From Cohnella zeiphila (GTDB lineage Bacteria; Bacillota; Bacilli; Paenibacillales; Paenibacillaceae), in the NCBI RefSeq assembly GCF_014212055.1, contig NZ_JACJVO010000003.1, positions 1 through 64,000 on the forward strand: a DNA stretch of 64,000 nucleotides, read 5' to 3'. Of this stretch, positions 16,724 to 25,742 are shown in pieces. The notes under the pieces are model-generated. The model was not told the DNA's origin. It made no database searches and saw only the letters and a list, made by a program, of their open reading frames with translations. Numbering within the stretch: the first letter of the stretch is position 1; each line of letters begins with the position of its first letter. The position numbers were made by a program, and so were the translations under genes.

Positions 16724-19057
16724 ATGAAAGGGTTTTGGAGATATTGGGGGAAGCGTAAACCGAAAAGTATTTTCCGCATTTTTTTTCTCTCCTATTTGGT
16801 AATCTTGCTTATCCCCATTATGCTTGGAATTATTAGTTACAGAAATTCGGCAGTTGTATTAAAAGAGCAGATGGGGGTTTACAACGTATCGTTACTAGAC
16901 CAAACCCGTCAAGTATTTGACACTTATTTATACGGCGTCGATCAGCTGATGAATAATTTGTCTCTTGACGAAACCATTCTCGATTTTTTGCATTCCAAGC
17001 TCCCCATGTCGCCTAGAGATCAGTATGCCATGTCGAGAGCGGTCAGAAGCTTGTCCACACTTATGAATACGAACGATTTCATCAGCAATCTCTTTGTTTA
17101 TTGCAGAGGGACAGATGCGGTATTGACTCCTACCGGAAAGTACACGCCGGAATTGTATTTCGGTCAGGAAGCGAGTTATATGGGCACAAATGTCGACGAG
17201 ATCGTGAGTTCGCTTCAGCTTTTCAGTTATAAAACGTTCAGATCTGCCGAAGGAACGGGAGCAGCTCAAAACCAACGCTATTTGCTCTATTTGAATTCGC
17301 TTCCATTAAATCAAAAAAACGAGCCGTTGGGAACGGCGGTTGTCGAGATCGACATGAATAAATTAGAGGCCTTTCTGCAGAATGCGGATATGCTTGATCA
17401 AGGGGCAGCTTACGTCATAGACGGCAACGGACAGACGATTTTTGGCGTAGGCGACGAAAAATGGCTGAGCGGAATCGATTGGAACCGAGCAGATGGCAAA
17501 AGGTTTTTCTTTACCCGGACAAATGAAGGCCAGAATATCATTGTTTCCTATTCGCAATCTACCCTAAACAACTGGAAATATGTTTCCGTCATTCCGAGCG
17601 ATATTGTTTTGAAAAAAGTAAATTATATTAAAAACTGGACAATTGTGATTACGCTTGTAGAACTGGCGCTCGGCGGATTGCTGTCGGTTTACTTGGCCAG
17701 GCGGAATTATATCCCGATCAAGCAACTGGCCGATAAGCTCAAATTGAAGGTTCAAGGGAATTTCTCCGGGCTGAATAACGAGTTGGCATTCATTGAATCC
17801 GCGGCGGAAGCGGCAGTTGGCGAAAGCGCAAAAATGAAGGGGATATTTGAAATGCAGCGCCCGGTTATGCGCGTAACCGTGCTAAACCGACTATTGAACG
17901 CAAATGAGGTCATGGTTGCCGGTATAAAGGACTCGCTCGGCAGCTTGGGTATTCATTTCAAGGGCGATATTTATGCCGTTTTGAACATCGGCATTGAGCA
18001 TTACCGCAAATCGATATCTCCGGATACCTATGAGCAACAGTCGATTATCCGTTTTGTCATTGTGAATGCGTATGAGGAATTGCTTAAAGGTTCCTATACG
18101 GCATACGGATTTGAGACGGTCGGGGATGAGCTTGCGGTTATTGTCAACATGACGGAGACGCCGCCGGATTATCTTGAATCGATGTATGAAATCAGTCAGC
18201 AGGTAAAGAGGTTCGTAGAGCAGAAATTTCATACTCTGATTACGATTGGAATCGGCGGAACGCATCAAGGGGTTGAAGGATTGGCGAGGTCATACGGCGA
18301 AAGCAAAAAGTCGCTGGAATATAGAATCGTGAAAGGCAGAGGCTCCATTACCGCATTTGCGGAATTAACCGATCGGCCTGTTCCCTTTTACGCATTTCCG
18401 GTGCAAACCGAAGCCAGCATCTTGCAGTGCGTCAAAGCCGGAGACATGGAGAAGGTCAATGAACTGCTGAACGGAATGTTCCTTTCGGATCATGGCGGAG
18501 CAAGCATGACGATCGAAGAAGCGAAGTGCATGTTTATGCATCTTGTCAGTACGGGGCTAAAGGTGCTCGGGGAGACGATCATTGACAGTAATAAAGTGTT
18601 CGGAGACAACTTCCAGCCGGTCGTCAAAATTTTGAGTTGTACGACGGTGGTAGAGATTCAAACGACGCTGCACACGATTTTCGGGAAGATTTGTCTGTAT
18701 ATGGCAGAAAACAAGAAAAGCCACAATGATGAATTAAAGGAGAAAATAATTGAATACATCTATGACCATACAGCCGACACGAATTTGAGCTTGTCGAGCG
18801 TAGCGGCGTTTCTGCATATGAATCCTTCGTATTTGTCGCATTTCTTCAAGCAGCAAACCGGTGAAAACTTTATTGAGTTTGTAAACAAGACTCGACTGGA
18901 AAAGGTCAAGAGTTTGCTTCGGACAAGCAAGTTGCCTTTATCCGACATCTGCAGCCGAACGGGGTTCTCTAGCCCGGCAACGCTGATCCGCGTGTTTAAG
19001 AAGCTGAACGGGGTTACCCCCGGCCAATATAGAGAGGGCGGTTTCGAGCCCGATTGA
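16724..19057 (+). CDS. Membrane-anchored AraC-family regulator of sugar transport
   Basis: 777 residues. A basic N-terminus and transmembrane helix (about 20-40) are followed by an extracytoplasmic Cache-like sensing region to about 295, a second helix (WTIVITLVELALGGLLSVYLA), a long cytoplasmic region, and an AraC/XylS DNA-binding domain in the last 100 residues (LSLSSVAAFLHMNPSYLSHFFKQQTG, DICSRTGFSSPATLIRVFKKLNG). One-protein regulators of this shape commonly stand beside lipoprotein-dependent sugar importers in Paenibacillus, and one follows directly here. It is flanked by the two copies of an 83-bp element. A strong terminator follows. Confidence 0.88.
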   Translation: MKGFWRYWGKRKPKSIFRIFFLSYLVILLIPIMLGIISYRNSAVVLKEQMGVYNVSLLDQTRQVFDTYLYGVDQLMNNLSLDETILDFLHSKLPMSPRDQYAMSRAVRSLSTLMNTNDFISNLFVYCRGTDAVLTPTGKYTPELYFGQEASYMGTNVDEIVSSLQLFSYKTFRSAEGTGAAQNQRYLLYLNSLPLNQKNEPLGTAVVEIDMNKLEAFLQNADMLDQGAAYVIDGNGQTIFGVGDEKWLSGIDWNRADGKRFFFTRTNEGQNIIVSYSQSTLNNWKYVSVIPSDIVLKKVNYIKNWTIVITLVELALGGLLSVYLARRNYIPIKQLADKLKLKVQGNFSGLNNELAFIESAAEAAVGESAKMKGIFEMQRPVMRVTVLNRLLNANEVMVAGIKDSLGSLGIHFKGDIYAVLNIGIEHYRKSISPDTYEQQSIIRFVIVNAYEELLKGSYTAYGFETVGDELAVIVNMTETPPDYLESMYEISQQVKRFVEQKFHTLITIGIGGTHQGVEGLARSYGESKKSLEYRIVKGRGSITAFAELTDRPVPFYAFPVQTEASILQCVKAGDMEKVNELLNGMFLSDHGGASMTIEEAKCMFMHLVSTGLKVLGETIIDSNKVFGDNFQPVVKILSCTTVVEIQTTLHTIFGKICLYMAENKKSHNDELKEKIIEYIYDHTADTNLSLSSVAAFLHMNPSYLSHFFKQQTGENFIEFVNKTRLEKVKSLLRTSKLPLSDICSRTGFSSPATLIRVFKKLNGVTPGQYREGGFEPD

Positions 19058-19063
19058 CGTTCA

Positions 19064-19100
19064 CACTTCCAGGGCGCGGGTGGCCTGGAAGTGTTTTTTT
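19064..19100 (+). terminator. Terminator after AraC-type regulator
   Basis: CACTTCCAGG (19064-19073) pairs perfectly with CCTGGAAGTG (19084-19093), then seven T. It separates the regulator from the transporter operon. Confidence 0.93.
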
Positions 19101-19108
19101 GCGAACAG

Positions 19109-19191
19109 GGCGATTCTAAAAAAGTGTGAATGCTTCCAAAGAATAAACCATTTCACTTCAGCGGCAAATAGGTAGACTGGAAGCAGATGCG
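19109..19191. repeat. 83-bp element, copy B (probable operon promoter region)
   Basis: Second copy of the element at 16343-16425. It starts 9 bp after the regulator's terminator and ends 52 bp before the lipoprotein start codon, exactly where the operon promoter must lie. No good -35/-10 pair is visible inside it, which fits an activator-dependent promoter. The linked AraC-type protein is the likely activator. Confidence 0.8.
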
Positions 19192-19243
19192 GAACGTGCC
19201 GCATCCATCATGAACATCATTCGTACGGGGGGAAGGATCAAAC

Positions 19244-20914
19244 GTGAGAAGGTCTAAATGGACATCTGCATTCTTGTGCACTGCCCTGGCAGGCTTCATG
19301 CTGGCGGCCTGCAGCAACTCCGATAACGCGGGAAATGGGGGAGCTGCAACCACAGAACCGTCAACAGACGCCGATCAGGGGGAAGCAGTCGAAAGCGGTC
19401 CGGCAACGGCGGGACTTCCTATTTCGCAGGGAGATTTGACGTTGAAGTTTTTTATCGATCTCGATTCGAAGGTCGGCGCGACGATGAAGTCGTATAACGA
19501 AATCGCCGCTTTTCAGGAAATGGAGAAACGAACCGGCATTCACATCGATTTCCAGCATCCGCCGGTAGGTCAAACTACAGATCAACTCAATTTGATGCGG
19601 GCCTCCAACAGTTTGCCGGATATTGTGTTTTACAATTGGCCGTCTATACCGGGCGGAGCGGCGAAAGCGATTGCAGACAAATCGATTCTTAAGCTGAACG
19701 ATTTGGTGGATAAGTATGCGCCGAACTTCAAGAAAATTCTTGAGACGAACGAGGAAGTACGCAAGATGGCTACCTTGAATGACGGAACGATCTATATGTT
19801 TCCGGTGTTGTGGATCGATCCAGCCGTTCGGGTGAACTACGGTTTTCAGATCCGAAAGGATTGGCTCGACAAGCTGGGGCTGAAGGTGCCGGAAACGATA
19901 GACGAATGGTATACGACCCTCAAGGCTTTCCGGGAAAAAGATCCGAACGGGAACGGAGATCCGACCGACGAAATTCCGTTCGTTTCTTCGGCTGGCGACT
20001 TCCGCAATTTCAGCGGCGCATGGGGGATAAATGCCAGTACCGGATTTTATCAGCAAGACGGTAAAATCAAATATTCAGCCATGGAACCCGCATACAAAGA
20101 TTTTCTGGAAACGATGGCAAAATGGTATAAAGAAGGGCTGATCGATCCCGAGTACGCGTCGACCGACGGGAAAATGAAGGATTCCAAGATTACCTCCGAC
20201 AAAGGCGGCGCATTTATCGGCTCATTATCCGCAAACATGGGCAGATATTTGGGACTGGCGCAGCCCAATATCGAGGGATTCGACTTGATTGGCGCACCGG
20301 CTCCGATCGGCCCAGCCGGCAAGCCGTACACGAACACAAATAACTTCATTAAATCGGTGCCGGGTCCCGGAGCGGCAATCAGTATGAATAATAAGCATCC
20401 CGAGGAAACGGTCAAATGGCTCGATTATCTCTACGGTCCCGAAGGGATCAAGTTGATCAACTGGGGGATCGAAGGCGAGAGTTACGTCATGAAGGACGGC
20501 AAGCCGCAGTTTACCGACATCGTGACGCATAACCCGGATGGTCTGCCGATGGACCAGGCCGTTACCCGATACGCTCTTCCTCATGTGGCGATGCCGACAG
20601 TGCGCGTTAAGGACGCCAATTGGGCGATTACAACGACGTTGCCGCAGCAGATAGATGCGGTGGGAACGTGGGAACAGTCGGACACCTCGCTGCTGCTGCC
20701 GCTTATTTCTCCCGATGAGAAGGACAGCGCCAGATTGGCCTCGATCATGAACGAGGTACAGACCTACGAAGATGAAATGATCAACAAAATCGTCATGGGA
20801 ATCGAGCCGGTCAGCAAATATGAAGAAGGCGTGGAGACTCTGAAGCGCATGGGGATCGAAGAAGCGATTGGGATTATGCAGGATGCTCTGGACCAGTACA
20901 ATCAGAAAAAGTAG
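19244..20914 (+). CDS. Sugar ABC transporter, substrate-binding lipoprotein
   Basis: 556 residues. The lipoprotein signal MRRSKWTSAFLCTALAGF ends in the lipobox LAAC with Cys23 as lipid anchor, followed by a Ser/Asn/Gly/Thr linker to about residue 50 and a family-1-type solute-binding domain of the large LplA class (FREKDPNGNGDPTDEIPF, a calcium-loop-like segment, and EETVKWLDYLYGPEGIKLINWGIEG near 390). It would capture an oligosaccharide outside the membrane and hand it to the two permeases that follow. GTG 19244 is the start, with GGGGGGAAGGA upstream. There is no ATPase gene in the operon, as usual for systems sharing MsmX. Confidence 0.93.
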   Translation: MRRSKWTSAFLCTALAGFMLAACSNSDNAGNGGAATTEPSTDADQGEAVESGPATAGLPISQGDLTLKFFIDLDSKVGATMKSYNEIAAFQEMEKRTGIHIDFQHPPVGQTTDQLNLMRASNSLPDIVFYNWPSIPGGAAKAIADKSILKLNDLVDKYAPNFKKILETNEEVRKMATLNDGTIYMFPVLWIDPAVRVNYGFQIRKDWLDKLGLKVPETIDEWYTTLKAFREKDPNGNGDPTDEIPFVSSAGDFRNFSGAWGINASTGFYQQDGKIKYSAMEPAYKDFLETMAKWYKEGLIDPEYASTDGKMKDSKITSDKGGAFIGSLSANMGRYLGLAQPNIEGFDLIGAPAPIGPAGKPYTNTNNFIKSVPGPGAAISMNNKHPEETVKWLDYLYGPEGIKLINWGIEGESYVMKDGKPQFTDIVTHNPDGLPMDQAVTRYALPHVAMPTVRVKDANWAITTTLPQQIDAVGTWEQSDTSLLLPLISPDEKDSARLASIMNEVQTYEDEMINKIVMGIEPVSKYEEGVETLKRMGIEEAIGIMQDALDQYNQKK

Positions 20915-20929
20915 CGAAGGAGTAGGAAT

Positions 20930-21889
20930 ATGGAGAATCCGGTTACACCCATCGACGTTCGGGGCGGGATATTCCGCACTTCCAGACTTCAGGCTATCAA
21001 AAAAGATTTCGCCAAACGCAAGCTCATTTATTTCATGCTTTTACCCGTGGTCGCATTTTATGTTGTTTTTCATTATTGGCCGATGTACGGTGCGATTATC
21101 GCATTCAAGAACTTCAGCCCTGCCCGAGGAATTCTCGGAAGCGAATGGGTAGGATACCAGAACTTTCAGGACTTTTTCCGAAGCTACTATTTTTTTCGAG
21201 TGTTGCGCAATACATTTCTGATCAGCATATACGAGCTCATATTCGGGTTCCCGGCGCCGATCCTGCTAGCGCTGCTGCTGAACGAGTTGCGGAACAAATG
21301 GTACAAAAGGGTCGTTCAGACCGTCACCTATTTGCCTCACTTTATATCTCTTATGGTCATTTGCGGAGTTGTGACCGATTTTCTGGCCAAGGATGGCGTC
21401 ATCAATGACGCGATCGCTTTTTTTGGCGGATCGCGGGAATCTTTTTTACTGCTGCCTCAATGGTTTCGTACGATCTTTGTCAGCACCAGCATCTGGCAGC
21501 AAGTCGGCTGGGGCAGCATCATCTATCTTGCGGCGTTGTCCGGAATCGATCAGCAGCTGTACGAGGCGGCACGAATGGACGGAGCGGGACGATTCCGGCA
21601 AATATGGCATATTACCATTCCCGGAATCGCTCCGACGATTATGATCTTGCTCATTCTGCAGACCGGCCACATGATGAATGTCGGCTTCGAGAAAATTATT
21701 TTGTTATACAATCCGAATACGTTTGAAACGGCTGACGTGATTTCCTCATTCGTCTACCGCAAAGGACTGCTGGAGATGAATTACGGCTATAGCGCAGCTG
21801 TCGGTCTGTTTAATTCGCTTATCAATTTCACGCTGCTGATCTTGGCCAATTGGGCAAGCAAGATGGCCAAACAAACAAGTCTGTGGTAG
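20930..21889 (+). CDS. Sugar ABC transporter permease, LplB-type
   Basis: 319 residues with six predicted membrane helices and the binding-protein-dependent transport EAA loop (LYEAARMDGAGRFRQIWHITIPG, about residues 202-225) that docks the ATPase. The N-terminal part KRKLIYFMLLPVVAFYVVFHYWPMYG is typical of LplB/CUT1 permeases. It lies 15 bp after the binding protein and 12 bp before the second permease, so the three form an operon. Confidence 0.93.
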   Translation: MENPVTPIDVRGGIFRTSRLQAIKKDFAKRKLIYFMLLPVVAFYVVFHYWPMYGAIIAFKNFSPARGILGSEWVGYQNFQDFFRSYYFFRVLRNTFLISIYELIFGFPAPILLALLLNELRNKWYKRVVQTVTYLPHFISLMVICGVVTDFLAKDGVINDAIAFFGGSRESFLLLPQWFRTIFVSTSIWQQVGWGSIIYLAALSGIDQQLYEAARMDGAGRFRQIWHITIPGIAPTIMILLILQTGHMMNVGFEKIILLYNPNTFETADVISSFVYRKGLLEMNYGYSAAVGLFNSLINFTLLILANWASKMAKQTSLW

Positions 21890-21901
21890 GAGGTGAACGT
21901 A

Positions 21902-22783
21902 GTGGCAATTAGAAGAACATGGGGAGAGAAATGGTTTGACGGGGTCAATATCGCTGTTTTGTTCGTGTTAATGGCGGCTACCTTATACCCGCTGATTTAT
22001 GTCGCTTTTGCTTCCGTCAGCGATCCCTCGCTTTTCGTTCGACATTCCGGATTGCTGCTCTATCCGCAAGGCTTTACAATAGAGGCATACAAGCTTGTTT
22101 TGAATAACCCGATGATTTACATTAGCTATCTCAATACGCTTCTCTATGTTGTGGCGGGCACTGTTCTGAATTTGGCAATGACGATCCTCGGAGCTTATGC
22201 CTTGTCCCGAAAAGATCTCTATTGGAAAAATGCCATTACGCTTGTTATCGTCTTCACAATGTTCTTTAGCGGCGGGTTGATTCCGCTCTATTTTACCGTA
22301 ATGGACCTCGGATTGCTGAACAACCGGCTGGCCTTACTATTGCCAGTCGCGATCAATACGATGAATCTGATTATTATGAGGACCTCGTTTCTCTCGATCC
22401 CGGTCGATCTGGAGGAGTCGGCGACGATTGATGGTGCAAACGATTTCACGATACTACAACGGGTTATTCTGCCGCTGTCGGGTCCGATCATCGCGGTAAT
22501 GATTCTGTATTATGGCGTCGCCCACTGGAACTCTTGGTTCAATGCCATGATCTTTCTAAGGGATCGGGAGCTGTATCCCTTGCAATTGATTTTGAGAGAG
22601 ATCCTGTTGTCGAACAGCACGGATACGATGATGACGGACGTATCCTCCGTTAACAAGACGCCGGTCGGAGAAACGATCAAATATGCGACGATTATCGTTG
22701 CCACGATTCCGATTTTGTTTGTTTATCCGTTTCTCCAGCGCTATTTTGTCAAAGGCGTGATGATCGGTGCACTGAAGGGGTAG
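21902..22783 (+). CDS. Sugar ABC transporter permease, LplC-type
   Basis: 293 residues, six predicted helices, with the EAA loop LEESATIDGANDFTILQRVILP (about 160-182) and the usual C-terminus PFLQRYFVKGVMIGALKG. GTG 21902 is chosen because AGGAGGTGA lies 5 nt upstream; GTG 21893 is inside that site. Third gene of the operon, followed after 43 bp by a sulfatase on the same strand. Confidence 0.93.
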   Translation: MAIRRTWGEKWFDGVNIAVLFVLMAATLYPLIYVAFASVSDPSLFVRHSGLLLYPQGFTIEAYKLVLNNPMIYISYLNTLLYVVAGTVLNLAMTILGAYALSRKDLYWKNAITLVIVFTMFFSGGLIPLYFTVMDLGLLNNRLALLLPVAINTMNLIIMRTSFLSIPVDLEESATIDGANDFTILQRVILPLSGPIIAVMILYYGVAHWNSWFNAMIFLRDRELYPLQLILREILLSNSTDTMMTDVSSVNKTPVGETIKYATIIVATIPILFVYPFLQRYFVKGVMIGALKG

Positions 22784-22826
22784 ACGGTCGGGAATCGGAT
22801 TTTATAGGAAAGGAATGGAATCGTAC

Positions 22827-24128
22827 ATGAACTTGATCTATATAAACACCCACGACACGGGCCGTTATATCGAGCCTTATGGACATCGTGTCGCAACTCC
22901 CAACTTGATGAGGCTGGCAGCGGAGAGCGCCTTGTTTCGCCAAGCGTATTGCGCCGGGCCAACCTGTTCTCCGAGCCGTGCGGCTTTGCTGACGGGCTTG
23001 GCGCCCCATTCCTGCGGAATGACCGGGCTGGTGCATAGAGGCTTCCGACTTCGGGACAGCGATCGCCATTTGGCGAATTTTCTGAAGCGGAACGGCTATG
23101 ATACCGCGTTGAGCGGGATACAGCACGAGGCAGCGGACGCCGCCGATCTGGGCTACCAAACGTTGCTGAACGCGCAGTCCGTCAAGGATCCGGCTATGCG
23201 GGATTACGCCAATGCCCTGGAAGCCGCCGAATTTATCAAGAGGAAGCACGACAAACCTTTCTTTCTGTCGTTCGGCATGTTCAATACACACCGTCCGTTC
23301 CCGCCCGCTTCTCCGAAGCATCGGCCGGCGTATATTCTTCCGCCGTCGCCGCTTGCGGATACAGAGATCAATCGCGGCGACATGGCGGGTTACCATACTT
23401 CGATCGATATCGTGGATCAATGCGTCGGCATCGTCATGGAGGCGATCGAGGCGTCCGGATGCGCCGGGGAGACCGTCGTTGTTTTCACGACCGATCACGG
23501 CATCGCGTTTCCCTACATGAAAGGAACGCTTTATGATACGGGGATCGGCGTCGCCCTCATGATCCGATACCCGGGCAATCCGATGCGGGGCCTGGCGACG
23601 GATGCGCTGGTCTCGCAAATCGACCTGTTTCCGACGATCTGCGAGTTGGCTGGTCTGGCGCCCCCAGATGGGCTGCAGGGGCGCTCGCTGCTGCCGATTT
23701 TGACAGGAGCCGCCGAGCAGGTCAATGCGTTTATTTTCGCGGAGACGAACTATCACGCTGCTTACGAGCCGATGCGCTGCATACGGAACGCAAGATACAA
23801 GCTGATCCGCTATTACGGCGAGCGGGATGGATGGGTTTGGGCCAATATGGATGATTCGGACAGCAAAAAGGCGATTATCGAAGGCTCGGATCTTCCGCAG
23901 GCCCGCCCGCAGTGGCAATTGTTTGACCTTCTGACAGATGCGCCGGAACGAGTCAACTTGGCGTACGATCCCCGGTATGCCGACATATTGTCCGATCTCT
24001 CGCGGGAATTGGAACTATGGATGAAGAGAACGGACGATCCGTTGCTGTCGGGACCTGTTCCCCGGCCGGAAGGGGCGAGGCTCAATAAGCCGTCGGCCCT
24101 CAGCCCGAGCGATGCGGATTATGAATAA
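22827..24128 (+). CDS. Sulfatase (type I, formylglycine-dependent)
   Basis: 433 residues of the alkaline phosphatase/sulfatase fold. The maturation motif C47-S-P-S-R51 inside AGPTCSPSRAALLTG marks the Cys that is converted to formylglycine. Metal-site segments include NTHDTGRYIEPYG at the N-terminus and VVVFTTDHGIAFP (about 222-234). No signal peptide is seen, so it would act in the cytoplasm on imported sulfated sugars. It is the last gene of the transporter operon, which suggests the transporter takes up a sulfated saccharide. I favour ATG 22827 (MNLIYINTHDTG); ATG 22815 is also in frame. Confidence 0.9.
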   Translation: MNLIYINTHDTGRYIEPYGHRVATPNLMRLAAESALFRQAYCAGPTCSPSRAALLTGLAPHSCGMTGLVHRGFRLRDSDRHLANFLKRNGYDTALSGIQHEAADAADLGYQTLLNAQSVKDPAMRDYANALEAAEFIKRKHDKPFFLSFGMFNTHRPFPPASPKHRPAYILPPSPLADTEINRGDMAGYHTSIDIVDQCVGIVMEAIEASGCAGETVVVFTTDHGIAFPYMKGTLYDTGIGVALMIRYPGNPMRGLATDALVSQIDLFPTICELAGLAPPDGLQGRSLLPILTGAAEQVNAFIFAETNYHAAYEPMRCIRNARYKLIRYYGERDGWVWANMDDSDSKKAIIEGSDLPQARPQWQLFDLLTDAPERVNLAYDPRYADILSDLSRELELWMKRTDDPLLSGPVPRPEGARLNKPSALSPSDADYE

Positions 24129-24279
24129 TTGAGCTTTTGTTAGTGCGCACTACGGATACCGCAATCGATTCGATAAACTGAATTCGCGTAAGCCCTGAAA
24201 GAAAGGATGAAGCTTGCGCTTGAGAAGTATCGCAGCAAACTTAGGGATCTGATCGATACGCAAACGCTCGTCGGTCATG

Positions 24280-24327
24280 AGGGTGTTCCAAGAAGCCGTA
24301 AAGGCTCTTGGCACACCCTTCTTTTTT
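24280..24327. terminator. Terminator of the sulfatase operon
   Basis: AGGGTG-TTCCAAGA-AGCC pairs with AGGCT-CTTGG-CACACCCT around a small loop, then TTCTTTTTT. The convergent reductase gene ends at 24326 inside the T tract, so it may serve both strands. Confidence 0.85.
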
Positions 24328-25171
24328 AGGCAAAATAATGCCCTTCTTCGAGATCGGCGATCAGTCCGGGCTGCTTCGGTTCCCAGCCCAGAAGCTCCCG
24401 CGTTGCCCGACTCGCTTGCGCCGTGTTGTACAGGCTGGTGATGTCGAAGGCCGCAATAGGGCCAAGAAAGCCGAAATGGTCGGCAGCTTCTTCCGATGTG
24501 ATGCTGACCGCCGGCACGTTCAATTGCCGTCCGATCACCGAGGCGATCTCGCGGAGCGGAATGCCTTCATCGCCGGCGCCAAGCAGCCGTGAGCCCGCCG
24601 GGGCGGATTCCAGCGCCAGACGGTATAGAACCGCCGCATCCAGGCGGTGAACCGCCGGCCAGCGGTTCGTTCCTTCGCCGATATAGGCGGCGAAGCCCTT
24701 CGCCCGGGCGATGTTGATCATCATGGGCACAAAGCCCCTATCGCCTTCTCCGTGCACAGACGGTGCAAGAGAGACGATCGATGCCCGAACGCCCCGTTCT
24801 GCCGTTGCGAGCACGGCATGATCCACGGCATGTCCATTGGCATGAGCCGTGGTAATGAACGGTTTTCCGGAGCCCTCAAGCGCCGCTCCCATGACTTCGA
24901 CGGCCCGTAAATCCAGAGCCAGCGCACCTTCAAAGTCGGAAAAATCGTTGGTGAACGCCAGATGAATCACGCCGTCCGCAGCCGCCGCGCCGCTGCGCAG
25001 CGTATCGAGATCGTCCAGCGTGCCGTAGAGCGCTTCGGCTCCCGCCGCCTTTAAACCCGCCGCTTTCTCTTCCGAACGGCAAAGTCCCGTCACCGTATGC
25101 CCCGCGCCGATCAGTTCCCGGACGACCGCGGAACCGACATACCCTGTTGCTCCTGTAACCAAAACATGCAT
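24326..25171 (-). CDS. NAD(P)-dependent epimerase/dehydratase-family reductase
   Basis: 281 residues, an atypical short-chain dehydrogenase. The N-terminal nucleotide-binding motif GATGYVGSAVVRELIGAGH (about 7-25) is followed by NADP-favouring CRSEEKA. VIHLAFTNDF and ITTAHANGH lie in the central sheet, while a canonical YxxxK pair is not obvious, so the catalytic activity is uncertain (NmrA-like or DUF-type extended SDR). AAGGAGG lies 8 nt before ATG 25171. It is divergent from a MerR regulator, which probably controls it. Confidence 0.85.
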   Translation of the reverse strand: MHVLVTGATGYVGSAVVRELIGAGHTVTGLCRSEEKAAGLKAAGAEALYGTLDDLDTLRSGAAAADGVIHLAFTNDFSDFEGALALDLRAVEVMGAALEGSGKPFITTAHANGHAVDHAVLATAERGVRASIVSLAPSVHGEGDRGFVPMMINIARAKGFAAYIGEGTNRWPAVHRLDAAVLYRLALESAPAGSRLLGAGDEGIPLREIASVIGRQLNVPAVSITSEEAADHFGFLGPIAAFDITSLYNTAQASRATRELLGWEPKQPGLIADLEEGHYFA

Positions 25172-25192
25172 GATGACATCCTCCTTCAAGAG

Positions 25193-25222
25193 TTGACTGC
25201 TTGAACAGGTTAAGCATAAACT
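25193..25222 (+). promoter_or_regulatory. Promoter with dyad in the spacer (MerR-type)
   Basis: TTGACT (25193-25198) and TAAACT (25217-25222) are 18 bp apart, and the spacer holds the imperfect dyad GCTTGAACAGGTTAAGC (25199-25215). An inverted repeat lying in a long spacer is the hallmark of MerR-family-controlled promoters. It sits in the 91-bp gap between the divergent merR-type and reductase genes. Confidence 0.55.
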
Positions 25223-25262
25223 ATGAAGTGAACTTTATGGCAAGCGGTCCAAAGGAGAAATA

Positions 25263-25679
25263 ATGATGAAAATTCAGGAGCTGGCGGACAAGATGGGATT
25301 AACGATCCATACGATCCGCTTTTATGAAAAGGAGGGCTTGCTGGACGATCGGCATGTCCGGCGAGAAAGCAACAATTACCGCAACTATTCGGAAGAGGCT
25401 GTCGAGCGGTTGAAGCTTATCAAGAAGTTCCAATCCATCGGCTGTTCGTTGGCCGAGCTGAAGGAAGTTCTGCAGGAACACGACGCCAATGCGCGCACCA
25501 ACCAGCAGATTATAGATTGGATTCAGGCCAAGAAAAAGGAGATCGAAAGCAAGAAGGAAGAATATGACCAAATGTTGGACACCCTAAACAAGATGCTGGA
25601 GTATCGGACTCTGCTCATGGACGATCCGCAAACAGCTCAGGAGATGCTAAAGACTTGGCATGCCGGCTCCTCCGTTTGA
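25263..25679 (+). CDS. MerR-family transcriptional regulator
   Basis: 138 residues: the MerR winged helix at about 1-70 (KIQELADKMGLTIHTIRFYEKEGLL) and a long C-terminal coiled coil (AKKKEIESKKEEYDQMLDTLNKMLEYR) for dimerisation. No cysteine cluster for metals is present, so it is closer to the AdhR/YraB electrophile-sensing or unliganded members. AGGAG precedes two in-frame ATGs at 25263 and 25266; either is possible. Confidence 0.88.
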   Translation: MMKIQELADKMGLTIHTIRFYEKEGLLDDRHVRRESNNYRNYSEEAVERLKLIKKFQSIGCSLAELKEVLQEHDANARTNQQIIDWIQAKKKEIESKKEEYDQMLDTLNKMLEYRTLLMDDPQTAQEMLKTWHAGSSV

Positions 25680-25742
25680 GTATCCAGTCTGCTGAAGCTT
25701 TCCGTTCGTTCCCGTTCGCACCTCTTTTTCGGAGCATCGGGA

